Positions 30,302-39,195 of a DNA stretch of 39,195 bases are shown in pieces. The notes beneath the pieces are model-generated. The model was not told the origin of the DNA. It was given only the letters and a program-made list of their open reading frames with translations, and ran no database searches. The stretch covers positions 1 to 39,195 of the forward strand of contig JAMOQN010000180.1 in NCBI GenBank assembly GCA_027063985.1, in the 5' to 3' direction. The position numbers were made by a program, and so were the translations under genes. Each line of letters begins with the position of its first letter. Position 1 is the first letter of the stretch. Source of the stretch: Desulfohalobiaceae bacterium. GTDB lineage: Bacteria; Desulfobacterota; Desulfovibrionia; Desulfovibrionales; Desulfothermaceae.

Positions 30302-30410
30302 TGGACTAAAGAATTGTTTTCATGTAAACTTGCCTGCACTGTCGGGGGCCTATTTTATATTGAGGTAATATTTTTTTTGATAGGGGTTTATTTAAAGGGG
30401 GCTTAAACAA

Positions 30411-30914
30411 GTGTTTAAAAAAAATCAATTAGTTGTATACCCAGCTCAAGGTGTTGGAATAGTAGAGAGTATAATGGAAAAGGAAGTTGGTGGTATTAAG
30501 ACTAATTTTTATATTATCCGTATTCTAAGCAACAATGGTACAGTGATGATCCCTGTAAATAATGCCAAAAATGTTGGACTCAGATGTGTCTGTGACCCTG
30601 AATATGGGCAAAATGTGTTGAAATATTTGGCAGATTGGAGCGATTTTAAAGGTTATGCGGGACAGAACTGGAATAGGCGATATAGGGAATATGCAGAGAA
30701 ATTAAAAAGTGGTGATTTGGTTGATGTGGCATATGTTTTAAAGGAACTCATCCTAATATCTCAGGATAAGGAATTGTCCTTTGGGGAAAGACGTCTTATG
30801 GAGCATGCAATGTCTTTAATAACTACTGAGTTGTCTTATTCTCTAAATAGGGATAAAGAAGACATTAAAGATGAGATCAATAGAATATTTAAAGACATCA
30901 TTCAAACAAAATAA
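30411..30914 (+). CDS. CarD/CdnL-family transcriptional regulator
   Basis: FKKNQLVVYPAQGVGIVESI, MIPVNNAKNVGLR; helical C-terminal half with LSFGERRLMEHAMSLITTELS. Confidence 0.9.
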   Translation: MFKKNQLVVYPAQGVGIVESIMEKEVGGIKTNFYIIRILSNNGTVMIPVNNAKNVGLRCVCDPEYGQNVLKYLADWSDFKGYAGQNWNRRYREYAEKLKSGDLVDVAYVLKELILISQDKELSFGERRLMEHAMSLITTELSYSLNRDKEDIKDEINRIFKDIIQTK

Positions 30915-31029
30915 ATAATTCCTTCAAAAATAACCACCCATTATATAGCTAAAAAGTTCTTTTATTAAATAAAACATGGCAGTAGGGAAATTTTATTCAA
31001 TTCAAAAACTATCTTAAGAGGAAAGGTAT

Positions 31030-32292
31030 ATGAATCCAAAAGTGATGAATCTATCTGAGATGAAGAAGAAAAGTATGGATGAGTTGATGAGACTTGCATC
31101 TCAGTATAACGTGGAAAATCCAAGTAGCCTCAGAAAACAGGAACTGATTTTCGCAATTCTTCAGGCCTATTCTCAAAAATATGGTAATATTTATGGAGAA
31201 GGGGTATTGGAAATACTTCCTGATGGTTTTGGTTTTTTGAGGTCCCCCTTATACAACTATATGCCTGGTCCAGATGATATCTACGTTTCTCCTTCTCAAA
31301 TTAGAAAATTTGGTTTGAGAAAGGGGGATGTTATATCAGGTCAGATAAGACCCCCTAAAGAGGGAGAGAGATACTTTGCCCTCCTTAGGGTAGAACAGGT
31401 GGGATATGGACCTCCTGAATATTCCAAGAATTTGGTTTTATTTGATAATTTAACACCTGTTTATCCAAATGAAAAATTTAAGATAGAAAATGGTGGTGAG
31501 AATTATTCTGCACGTATAGTTGATCTACTCACTCCAATTGGCAAGGGCCAAAGGGGACTAATAGTTGCTCCGCCCAGGACAGGAAAGACAGTTTTACTCC
31601 AGACAATTGCCAATTCCATTATGGTAAATCACCCCGAGGTTTTTTTGATTGTGCTACTTATAGATGAGAGACCAGAAGAAGTAACGGATATGGAGCGTAC
31701 AGTAAAAGGTGAGGTTATAAGCTCTACCTTTGATGAACCACCCAACAGACATGTTCAGGTGGCTGAGATGGTATTGGAAAAGGCAAAGAGGTTAGTTGAG
31801 AGGAAATATGACGTTGTGATATTGCTTGATAGTATTACGAGACTTGGCAGGGCATATAATGCCATTACCCCATCTTCAGGCAGGGTTTTATCTGGTGGTT
31901 TAGATGCCAATGCACTCCAGAGACCAAAGCGTTTTTTTGGAGCAGCGAGAAACATAGAGCAGGGAGGAAGCCTGACTATTATTGCAACTGCCCTTATAGA
32001 TACTGGTTCTAGGATGGATGAGGTAATATTTGAAGAATTTAAAGGAACAGGCAATATGGAAATTTATCTAGATCGTTATTTAGCAGAAAAGAGGGTATTT
32101 CCTGCAATTGATGTAAATAGATCTGGGACCAGAAAAGAGGAACTCCTTTTAGATAAGGATGTGTTAAATAGGGTGTGGATACTTAGAAAGGTATTGGCTA
32201 CCATGAGTCCTTTAGATAGTATGGAGTTTTTGTTGGATAAGATGAAGGGCACAAAAAGTAACAGGGAATTTTTGGATATGATGAATAAATAG
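31030..32292 (+). CDS. rho: Transcription termination factor Rho
   Basis: [67 protein letters not shown]. Confidence 0.97.
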   Translation: MNPKVMNLSEMKKKSMDELMRLASQYNVENPSSLRKQELIFAILQAYSQKYGNIYGEGVLEILPDGFGFLRSPLYNYMPGPDDIYVSPSQIRKFGLRKGDVISGQIRPPKEGERYFALLRVEQVGYGPPEYSKNLVLFDNLTPVYPNEKFKIENGGENYSARIVDLLTPIGKGQRGLIVAPPRTGKTVLLQTIANSIMVNHPEVFLIVLLIDERPEEVTDMERTVKGEVISSTFDEPPNRHVQVAEMVLEKAKRLVERKYDVVILLDSITRLGRAYNAITPSSGRVLSGGLDANALQRPKRFFGAARNIEQGGSLTIIATALIDTGSRMDEVIFEEFKGTGNMEIYLDRYLAEKRVFPAIDVNRSGTRKEELLLDKDVLNRVWILRKVLATMSPLDSMEFLLDKMKGTKSNREFLDMMNK

Positions 32293-32313
32293 ATATATGG
32301 GAGAAGGTTTTTA

Positions 32314-33681
32314 TTGAAGAGGAAAATAATTGTCTTTTTAATAATTTTAGTATGGATAAATAAAATATCTTTTGCCTCATTGGGCGATTTTACCATATCT
32401 GATGAAGCAAAGCTAGGTAAAAAATTTTATGTCTATATAACCACTCATTTTCCAATAGTATACGATCCATACATTGTAAATTATATTAGAGGAGTTGCAA
32501 ATAGACTCAAATCTGTCCTTCCTCCTCAACCATTTGATATAACAGTTGATGTTATTTACAATTCTCAAATAAATGCCTTTGCTGGACCTGGTGGACATGT
32601 ATTTGTATACACTGGCATAATTGCCCTTATGGATTCTGAGGCTGAACTTGCATCTGTTTTGTCCCATGAATTTGCCCATGTGACCCAGAGGCATATTGCA
32701 GCTAGTATAAAAAGGCAGAAATTATTTACCATAGGTTCTCTGGTAGGAGTATTGGCTGGTGCACTTGTGGGAAGTTCTGTAGGACAAGCTGTTGCAGTAG
32801 GTTCGGTTGCAGGGGTTCAGAGTGCAATGCTAAAACATACAAGGAAACAGGAAAGGGAAGCCGATCAGGTGGGCATTCAATATCTTGTTAAGGCAGGTTA
32901 TCCTCCTTCTGCAATGGTTAAAGCTTTTTTAAAATTAAAAAAGCAAAAGGTCTTATCTGGTGAAAATAGCGTGCCTCCATATTTTTTGACCCACCCAGGG
33001 ATAGAGGAGAGGATATCTTATTTAGAGCATATGCAAAAGTTTTTTCCATCAAATAGGAAAACAAGGTCAAATAAAGAGTTTGAAAAAGTTAAAGCCCTGG
33101 TGCTAGCTCACTATATAGACCCAGATCTGGCCCTGGATCTTGCTCACAGATTAAAAGATCAGTGCTGTAGAAAATTAGTTAAGTCATTTGTCTTGCTTAA
33201 AAAAAACAAGATAAAAGAAGCCGAACAGTTAATTGGAAATGACTATTGTGAAAAGAGACTTGAGTTCTGGTATAGGGAAAAAGGCAGATTTTATTTTAGA
33301 CTGGGGAAAATGGACTATGCTCTGAAATATCTAAATAGGGCCATAGAAATAAACAATAAAGATTATTTTGCACTTTATTTTAGGGCCAGGATATATGGAG
33401 ACAAGCAAAGACCTAGGCTGGCTATTGATGATTTAAAAAAAATTTTAAAATTTGTACCCTTTGATAGTGAAATACACACAATATTAGGCCGAATTATGGG
33501 AAGATATGTATCCCCATTTTACGGATATATCCACTATGCCTACGCAGCTCTATATAGCGGGGATAAGGATAGAATGAATAAATATTTGAGTAGGGCAAAA
33601 TCCCTTGCTAAATCAAATCAAGAAAAAAATGCGCTAAAAAAGTTTGAGCAGGAGTACAATAAATGGAAGAAATACTGGTAA
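32314..33681 (+). CDS. M48-family metalloprotease with C-terminal TPR region (BepA-like)
   Basis: Signal peptide; NAFAGPGGHVFVYTGII, VLSHEFAHVTQRH (HEXXH), EREADQVGIQYLVKAGY; TPR-like C-terminus. TTG start. Confidence 0.9.
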   Translation: MKRKIIVFLIILVWINKISFASLGDFTISDEAKLGKKFYVYITTHFPIVYDPYIVNYIRGVANRLKSVLPPQPFDITVDVIYNSQINAFAGPGGHVFVYTGIIALMDSEAELASVLSHEFAHVTQRHIAASIKRQKLFTIGSLVGVLAGALVGSSVGQAVAVGSVAGVQSAMLKHTRKQEREADQVGIQYLVKAGYPPSAMVKAFLKLKKQKVLSGENSVPPYFLTHPGIEERISYLEHMQKFFPSNRKTRSNKEFEKVKALVLAHYIDPDLALDLAHRLKDQCCRKLVKSFVLLKKNKIKEAEQLIGNDYCEKRLEFWYREKGRFYFRLGKMDYALKYLNRAIEINNKDYFALYFRARIYGDKQRPRLAIDDLKKILKFVPFDSEIHTILGRIMGRYVSPFYGYIHYAYAALYSGDKDRMNKYLSRAKSLAKSNQEKNALKKFEQEYNKWKKYW

Positions 33682-33726
33682 AAACTTGACACCCTTTATT
33701 TTTATAGGATATCTGGTGTGAAGTTT
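33682..33726. terminator. Dyad/hairpin after the M48 gene (terminator candidate)
   Basis: AAACTTGACACC (33682-33693) versus GGTGTGAAGTTT (33715-33726), 12-nt arms with one mismatch and a 21-nt A/T-rich loop. It also contains a TTGACA hexamer. Confidence 0.4.
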
Positions 33727-33732
33727 TAAATG

Positions 33733-33765
33733 TAGTTAGTGGTATATTGGTATAGTGGTTAGTGG
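33733..33765. repeat. Inverted, degenerate octamer arm related to the 33771-33826 repeat
   Basis: TTAGTGGT-ATATTGGT-ATAGTGGT-TAGTGG (from 33737). The reverse complements (ACCACTAA, ACCAATAT, ACCACTAT) resemble the downstream octamers. Confidence 0.7.
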
Positions 33766-33770
33766 TTTTT

Positions 33771-33826
33771 CACCAATACACCAATACACTAATACACTAA
33801 TACACCAATATACCAATACACTAATA
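33771..33826. repeat. Seven-copy tandem octamer repeat CA(C/T)-type [CACCAATA]
   Basis: CACCAATA CACCAATA CACTAATA CACTAATA CACCAATA TACCAATA CACTAATA, read directly from the sequence; only two unit positions vary. Confidence 0.95.
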
Positions 33827-33869
33827 TTATTGGCAATTAATTTTTTAACCTTTGAACAAGGGAGTTGTT

Positions 33870-34214
33870 ATGTTTTTTGAATCTATAGCCTTTGCAATGG
33901 CACAACCACAGGGTGGAGCTGGTGCTCAGAATCCAATTATGGCTTTTATGCCTTTGATAATTTTATTTGCAATTTTTTATTTTTTACTTATTCGGCCCCA
34001 ACAAAAAAAGGCAAAAGAGCACAGGCAGATGTTGGAGAGTTTGAGAAAGGGGGATGTGGTTATAACAAGTGGTGGACTTTATGGTCGGATAGTGGATATT
34101 AATGGAGATGAGTTGTCCTTGGAGGTAGCAAATAAGGTAGTGGTGAAGGTTAACAGAAATTTTATTTCTGCCCTAGCTTCAAATCGCAAGAGAGAAGAAA
34201 AAGGATCTAAATAA
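33870..34214 (+). CDS. yajC: Preprotein translocase subunit YajC
   Basis: IMAFMPLIILFAIFYFLLIRPQQKKAKEHRQMLESLRKGDVVITSGGLYGRI. ATG 33870 preferred over TTG 33852. Confidence 0.95.
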   Translation: MFFESIAFAMAQPQGGAGAQNPIMAFMPLIILFAIFYFLLIRPQQKKAKEHRQMLESLRKGDVVITSGGLYGRIVDINGDELSLEVANKVVVKVNRNFISALASNRKREEKGSK

Positions 34215-34232
34215 AATTAGAGGAAGGGGAAA

Positions 34233-35831
34233 ATGTTCGGGAACTTAAAGGTGCGAGTTGTAGTTGCGTGTATAGTCTTGGGTTTTGGTCTTTTATTTGC
34301 TCTACCTTCTTTTATATCCAAAGAATCTACATTGGCAAAATTTTTACCTGATAACAGGGTTAAACTGGGATTGGATCTCCAGGGTGGGATCAATTTGGTC
34401 CTGGGAGTTGACATGGATAAGGCCATATCAAATGCCCTTGAGCAGATAGGTGAAGACATAAGGGCAGAGGCAAGGAAAAAAGGAGCCATAATCATTCGTC
34501 CTCGTGTAATAGGGAAAGATCAACTTTCATTTTATCTAGTAGATGGAGATAAGGCTCAAATAGTGGATGATATAATTAAGAGGTATTTTAATTCACAAAT
34601 TAAGGTGCTCAAAATTGAGGACATCAAAACCAGGAAAAAGTATTTAATTACCCTCAAAGAGGAATACAAAAAGAAGCTGAAAGATTTAACTATTGATCAG
34701 GTCTTAAAGGTTATTAGAAACAGGATTGATCAGTTTGGCGTTGTTGAGCCAGACATTAGAAAGTTAGAAAATTACAGGATACAGGTACAACTCCCAGGTA
34801 TTGAAGATGCCGAGCGTGCTATAAATATTATCAAAAAAACTGCACACCTTGAATTTAAACTTGTGGATGATGGGGTTAGCAAAGAACAGATAGAAAAAGG
34901 AGATATCCCCATAGACGATGAGGTCTTATATCTCTATAGAAAAAGACCAGATGGATCTTATGCAAAAGAGCCCATTGTAGTGAAAAAGACTGCAGTTCTT
35001 ACAGGAGATTATATCACAGATGCCTCTGTTGCCTTTGATCAATTTAATCAACCATATGTTACCTTGAGTTTTAACAGGCAAGGTGCCAGGATTTTTGAAC
35101 GTATAACTGGAGAAAATGTAAATAAAAGGCTGGCTATTATCCTTGATAACAAGGTGTATTCAGCACCAGTTATCAGGGAAAAAATAAGTGGTGGAAGGGC
35201 GTCAATAACTGGCAGATTTACCTTAGAAGAGGCCCATGATCTTGCTATTGTTTTAAGGGCTGGTTCCCTGCCCGCTCCAGTACATGTACTTCATGAGTCA
35301 TCTGTTGGGCCGTCTTTAGGAGAGCAATCCATAAGACAGGGGCTCACAGCAATATTGGTGGGAGGTGCGCTGGTCTTTATTTTCACCATAATTTACTATG
35401 GTGTGGGCGGGTTAATAGTTGATACACTCCTTATCCTAAATCTTATATTGGTAATTGCAGTGTTAGCAGGTTTTGGCGCAACATTGACAATGCCAGGTAT
35501 TGCAGGACTTATTCTGTTAATTGGTACTGCAGTTGATGCCAGTGTACTTATTTTTGAGAGAATTAGGGAGGAACTAAGAAAGGGACTTTCAGCGCAAAAG
35601 GCTGTAGAGATAGGATTTTCTAAGTCAACACTAACGATTGTAGACGCCAATTTAACAACTATACTCGCTGCAATAATTTTATATCAATTTGGTAGTGGGC
35701 CTGTTCGGGGATTTGCTGTCACTCTATCTGTTGGTACATTTGCTTCTATGTTTACTGCAATTTATGTTTCAAAAATATTTTTCGCCCTGTGGTTAAAAAA
35801 AGTAAAGCAGGGTGCGAGCTTTAAATTATAA
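34233..35831 (+). CDS. secD: Protein translocase subunit SecD
   Basis: VKLGLDLQGGINLVLGVD; VIRNRIDQFGVVEPDIRKLENYRIQVQLPGIEDAERA; GTAVDASVLIFERIREELRKG. Confidence 0.97.
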   Translation: MFGNLKVRVVVACIVLGFGLLFALPSFISKESTLAKFLPDNRVKLGLDLQGGINLVLGVDMDKAISNALEQIGEDIRAEARKKGAIIIRPRVIGKDQLSFYLVDGDKAQIVDDIIKRYFNSQIKVLKIEDIKTRKKYLITLKEEYKKKLKDLTIDQVLKVIRNRIDQFGVVEPDIRKLENYRIQVQLPGIEDAERAINIIKKTAHLEFKLVDDGVSKEQIEKGDIPIDDEVLYLYRKRPDGSYAKEPIVVKKTAVLTGDYITDASVAFDQFNQPYVTLSFNRQGARIFERITGENVNKRLAIILDNKVYSAPVIREKISGGRASITGRFTLEEAHDLAIVLRAGSLPAPVHVLHESSVGPSLGEQSIRQGLTAILVGGALVFIFTIIYYGVGGLIVDTLLILNLILVIAVLAGFGATLTMPGIAGLILLIGTAVDASVLIFERIREELRKGLSAQKAVEIGFSKSTLTIVDANLTTILAAIILYQFGSGPVRGFAVTLSVGTFASMFTAIYVSKIFFALWLKKVKQGASFKL

Positions 35832-35858
35832 AACTTGAAGTTGGGGGATACATAAACC

Positions 35859-36929
35859 ATGGGTATAGAGCTGATTAAGCCAGATACAAATATTGATTTT
35901 ATGGGCAAGAGAAAGCTGGCTGCTTTTTTGTCCGTTTCACTAATTTTGATTGGGATAATAAGCATAATTATTAAGGGTGGATTAAATTACGGGATTGATT
36001 TTGCTGGGGGAATCAATATCCAGGTCAAATTTTCACAACCATTAGATGTAAAAGAGATAAAAAAAGTTTTAAAAGATGCTCATCTAAAAGGTTTAAGGGT
36101 CCAGAGATTTGGGCAAAAGGACTTAAATCAATATTTACTTAGAGCAGGGGTCTCAGATGAACAACCTGAGATTATTAGACATCGGGTAGCGGATTGTCTG
36201 AAAAAGTTAAAAGTACCTTTTGAAATACAACGTCTTGAGATGGTTGGACCAAAAATTGGTTCAGAGCTAAAAAATAAGGCCCTTGAAGCGTTATTTTACG
36301 CAGTGTTATTGATATCCATTTATATCTCAGGGAGGTTTGAACAAAAGTGGGGAACTGCAGCCATAATGGCTATTGCCCTATCAACAGGGGTATATATTTT
36401 AAAGCTCCTTCATATGCCTATTTCAATTTTAATAATTGCTGCTATTATTATTACCCTGGTCTTATGCTGGTATCTTAAATTAAATTATGCGCTTGGAGCT
36501 GTTGTGGCCCTTATTCACGATGTTATGATCACTGTTGGATTTTTCTCCTTATTTAACAGGGAGTTTGATTTAACAGTGGTTGCAGGCCTTTTGACTATAA
36601 TTGGATATTCTTTAAACGACACAATAGTGATATTTGACAGGATAAGAGAAAATTTAAGGGGTCCTAAAAAGAAGAAGCCCTTATTTGATATTATAAATGA
36701 CTCAATAAATCAAACACTTAGCAGGACACTACTTACTTCTGGAACAACACTGCTGGTTGTTTTGTCCATGTTGGTTTTAGGTGGAGGAGTAATCTTTAAT
36801 TTTGCCCTCTCTCTTTTTATAGGAATAATAGTTGGTACTTATTCTTCAATTTATATAGCAGGCTCTATTCTTCTAGGCATAGGACCTACTCCTGAAAAAC
36901 GGCATGATAGTGCCCATCAACCTGCGTAA
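35859..36929 (+). CDS. secF: Protein translocase subunit SecF
   Basis: GLNYGIDFAGGINIQVKF; IGYSLNDTIVIFDRIRENLR. Confidence 0.97.
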   Translation: MGIELIKPDTNIDFMGKRKLAAFLSVSLILIGIISIIIKGGLNYGIDFAGGINIQVKFSQPLDVKEIKKVLKDAHLKGLRVQRFGQKDLNQYLLRAGVSDEQPEIIRHRVADCLKKLKVPFEIQRLEMVGPKIGSELKNKALEALFYAVLLISIYISGRFEQKWGTAAIMAIALSTGVYILKLLHMPISILIIAAIIITLVLCWYLKLNYALGAVVALIHDVMITVGFFSLFNREFDLTVVAGLLTIIGYSLNDTIVIFDRIRENLRGPKKKKPLFDIINDSINQTLSRTLLTSGTTLLVVLSMLVLGGGVIFNFALSLFIGIIVGTYSSIYIAGSILLGIGPTPEKRHDSAHQPA

Positions 36930-36931
36930 GG

Positions 36932-36960
36932 AAAGGGGAATGTAAATTCCCCTTTTTTAT
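36932..36960 (+). terminator. Rho-independent terminator after secF
   Basis: AAAGGGGAA-TGTAAA-TTCCCCTTT followed by TTTAT; 9-bp perfect stem and T tract. Confidence 0.85.
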
Positions 36961-36978
36961 TCAAATATTGCCTGAATT

Positions 36979-38889
36979 ATGGATGGTAAGTTGCCTGAAA
37001 TTTTGTCACCAGCAGGTGACAAAGAGTGTTTTTTTGCTGCTATCTCAGCGGGTGCAGACGCAGTTTACGTTGGATTAAAAGAATTTTCTGCCAGGGCCAA
37101 GGCAACAAATTTTGATATAAAAGAACTTATTACCCTCAGGGAATTTGCACATTTAAAAGGGGTCAGAGTATATGTAGCTTTAAATTCCATTATACGGGAG
37201 GACGAACTCCCCAGGATTTATTACTATTTAAAAGAGTTAGATAAGTTTGTGAAGCCTGATGCATTGATCATTCAGGATGTAGGCCTTTTAAATTTAATCC
37301 ACAAAAATTTTGATTTTGAAATCCATATCTCAACCCTTGCCAATGTGTCGTTAGGTTCTTCATTTGATTATTTAAAAAAAATTGGTGTTCAGCGTGTAGT
37401 AGTGCCAAGGGAACTCACAATTGATGAGATAAAATATTTGTCTCAAAATTGTGGAGATGTTGGGCTAGAAGTATTTGTCCATGGAGCACTTTGTTATGGT
37501 GTGTCTGGCAGGTGTTATTGGTCAGGGATGCTTGGTGGAAAGATGGGACTTAGGGGAGAGTGTGTGCAACCATGTCGGCGTACATACAGATTTAATAATG
37601 TAAAGGGTAAGTATTTTTCATGCAGGGATTTGGGCCTGGATGTATTAATAAAAATACTTATGAAGATTCCCCAGGTAGTGAGTTTTAAGATTGAAGGCAG
37701 AAAAAAAGGTCCCCATTATGTCTATTTAATAACAAAGGCCTACAAGATTTTAAGAGATAATATAAATGATTCTAAGGCAAAGAAATTGGCAATGGAATTA
37801 ATTGAAATGAGCCTTGGAAGGCCTACTACCCACTATTTTTTCCTCTCCCATAGAAGATATAATCCTATTGATCCTTACAGAGAATCTGCATCAGGATATG
37901 AGATTGGGAAGACTTCTACGTCAAAGGGAAAGGGTTACATAAGACCTAAAATAGACCTAATGGCAGGTGATAGAATAAGAATTTCCTATGAAGATAAAAA
38001 AGGCCACAACATAATAAAAATTAATAAGTTTGTTAAAAAAGGAAAAAAATATCCTTTACATATCAAAACACACGCAGGTCAGCCTGTGTTTTTAATAGAC
38101 AGAAAAGAATCTAGACTGGTGGAAGAGATAGACAAACTAAGAGGGGAGTGGTTGAAGATAGCCAATAATAAAGGCAAATATAAATATCATCCAGGTGAGT
38201 TAAGACCCATAAACACAAGTATCATTCCTAAGAAGTCCAGGCATCCCATTGTGTATCTCACTGTGTACAGAGATGCATCGAGGCTTAAGAGACACAAAAA
38301 AAGATCAACTGGTATATGGGTCTTTGATCCGGATTTCGATCCTGAATTTTTGCCAAAGGATACCTGGATATTTATCGAGCCAGTTCTCTGGCCAGAAGAT
38401 GAAGATAGATGGAAAAGATGTATTAATAATTTAGTGTCAAAGGGCATTAAATTTTTTATATTTAATTCAGTGTTCCATGCATCTCTTACCTGTTTGGATA
38501 CTATATGCGCATGGCTTGGACCATTTTCAAATATAACAAATAGCGAAGGTTTACATTTGGCATTTGATATGGGATTTAAGGGAGCAGTTTTATCTCCAGA
38601 ATTAAAAGATGTTAATTTACTTGCAGAGATAGCAAAGTCATCCCCTATTCCTTTAGGAGTATTTGTAAAAGGTCTTTGGCCTTATACAATTTCCAGGACA
38701 AAGCATGAAGAAATTCCCCTTAAAACATTTATATACAGTCCAAGAAATGAACCCATGTGGATGGATAGAATGTATAGAAACTACTATTTATTCCCAAAAA
38801 AAGAAATTAATTTAAGTTCTAAAATAGAACTTTTGAAAAAAGCTGGCTTTAAGTTGTTCCTGGAATTTGCACCTAGTTCTTTGCCTTGA
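36979..38889 (+). CDS. U32-family peptidase/collagenase-like protein
   Basis: ILSPAGDKECFFAAISAGADAVYVGLKEFSARA; VFVHGALCYGVSGRCYWSGMLGGKMGLRGECVQPCRR (U32 Cys signature). Confidence 0.92.
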   Translation: MDGKLPEILSPAGDKECFFAAISAGADAVYVGLKEFSARAKATNFDIKELITLREFAHLKGVRVYVALNSIIREDELPRIYYYLKELDKFVKPDALIIQDVGLLNLIHKNFDFEIHISTLANVSLGSSFDYLKKIGVQRVVVPRELTIDEIKYLSQNCGDVGLEVFVHGALCYGVSGRCYWSGMLGGKMGLRGECVQPCRRTYRFNNVKGKYFSCRDLGLDVLIKILMKIPQVVSFKIEGRKKGPHYVYLITKAYKILRDNINDSKAKKLAMELIEMSLGRPTTHYFFLSHRRYNPIDPYRESASGYEIGKTSTSKGKGYIRPKIDLMAGDRIRISYEDKKGHNIIKINKFVKKGKKYPLHIKTHAGQPVFLIDRKESRLVEEIDKLRGEWLKIANNKGKYKYHPGELRPINTSIIPKKSRHPIVYLTVYRDASRLKRHKKRSTGIWVFDPDFDPEFLPKDTWIFIEPVLWPEDEDRWKRCINNLVSKGIKFFIFNSVFHASLTCLDTICAWLGPFSNITNSEGLHLAFDMGFKGAVLSPELKDVNLLAEIAKSSPIPLGVFVKGLWPYTISRTKHEEIPLKTFIYSPRNEPMWMDRMYRNYYLFPKKEINLSSKIELLKKAGFKLFLEFAPSSLP

Positions 38890-38902
38890 CCTTATTGTAA
38901 AA

Positions 38903-39195
38903 TTACCGCTCAAACAACAACTCCATTCCTTTTTCGTAAATTCTACTGTTTCCAGTTACCTTAAGCTCCAGGGGGTCATAAAACAAAATTTCTTTTTCCG
39001 CCCATTTATCTATTATTGGCAAATACTCGCTATCTTCCTCTCCTATCTTAAAAGATCCTTTCTCTAAAATTTGAGATGCTAGTTTCTTAAATTTTCCCTT
39101 TTCTTCCTTATTAAAACCTCCCCTGGCCATATAATCTACTATCTCTGTATAGGCAAGCCACTTCTCGCGCTCCAAAAACTCTATCAAATCCTTGC
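38903..39195 (-). CDS. Hypothetical protein, 5' end beyond the window
   Basis: Frame is open to the window edge (...KDLIEFLEREKWLAYTEIVDYMARGGFNKEEKGKFKKLASQILEKG...); convergent with the U32 gene. Confidence 0.5.
   Translation of the reverse strand, partial: KDLIEFLEREKWLAYTEIVDYMARGGFNKEEKGKFKKLASQILEKGSFKIGEEDSEYLPIIDKWAEKEILFYDPLELKVTGNSRIYEKGMELLFER

Noticed and set aside
33771-33826. CRISPR array
   Set aside because: Units are 8 bp with no unique spacers; it is a simple tandem repeat.
1-39195. Prophage, transposase, integrase or toxin-antitoxin elements
   Set aside because: No such coding signatures, terminal repeats or att-like duplications were seen; tRNA-Gln is flanked by housekeeping genes.

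Overview
The window is a gene-dense, AT-rich bacterial chromosome segment. From gene order and content (ispE / tRNA-Gln / prs / L25 / pth / carD / rho; selenocysteine FDH; NuoA-N) I infer an anaerobic Desulfobacterota-like host. From left to right it holds: a BPL_N-type glutamine-amidotransferase-like protein (truncated at the window edge); an acetyl-CoA hydrolase/CoA-transferase; a methyltransferase; a minus-strand, translationally coupled cassette (small hypothetical, GT4 glycosyltransferase, methyltransferase, alpha/alpha-toroid prenyltransferase-like protein); a FadD-like acyl-CoA ligase; and pyruvate kinase. Next comes an 11-gene respiratory complex I operon (nuoABCDHIJKLMN) that lacks nuoE, nuoF and nuoG and whose last gene is a formate dehydrogenase catalytic subunit. 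After it lie a HAD phosphatase, a HypC-like chaperone, a Do/HtrA protease, ispE, tRNA-Gln(TTG), prs, L25, pth, carD, rho, an M48 protease, yajC-secD-secF and a U32 peptidase. The most interesting system is the end of the nuo operon. Two ORFs in the supplied track (21450..22571 and 22584..24206) are really one gene read through an in-frame UGA as selenocysteine (CARL-U-HSS). A SECIS-like hairpin with loop GGUCU sits at the same distance from the UGA as in E. coli fdhF. This protein has a NuoG-like N-terminal Fe-S wire, and there is no NuoEFG in the operon. That suggests a formate-driven complex I. Other points are an ispE stop codon lying inside the tRNA-Gln gene, a 7-copy octamer repeat with an inverted related arm upstream of yajC, and several intergenic dyads.
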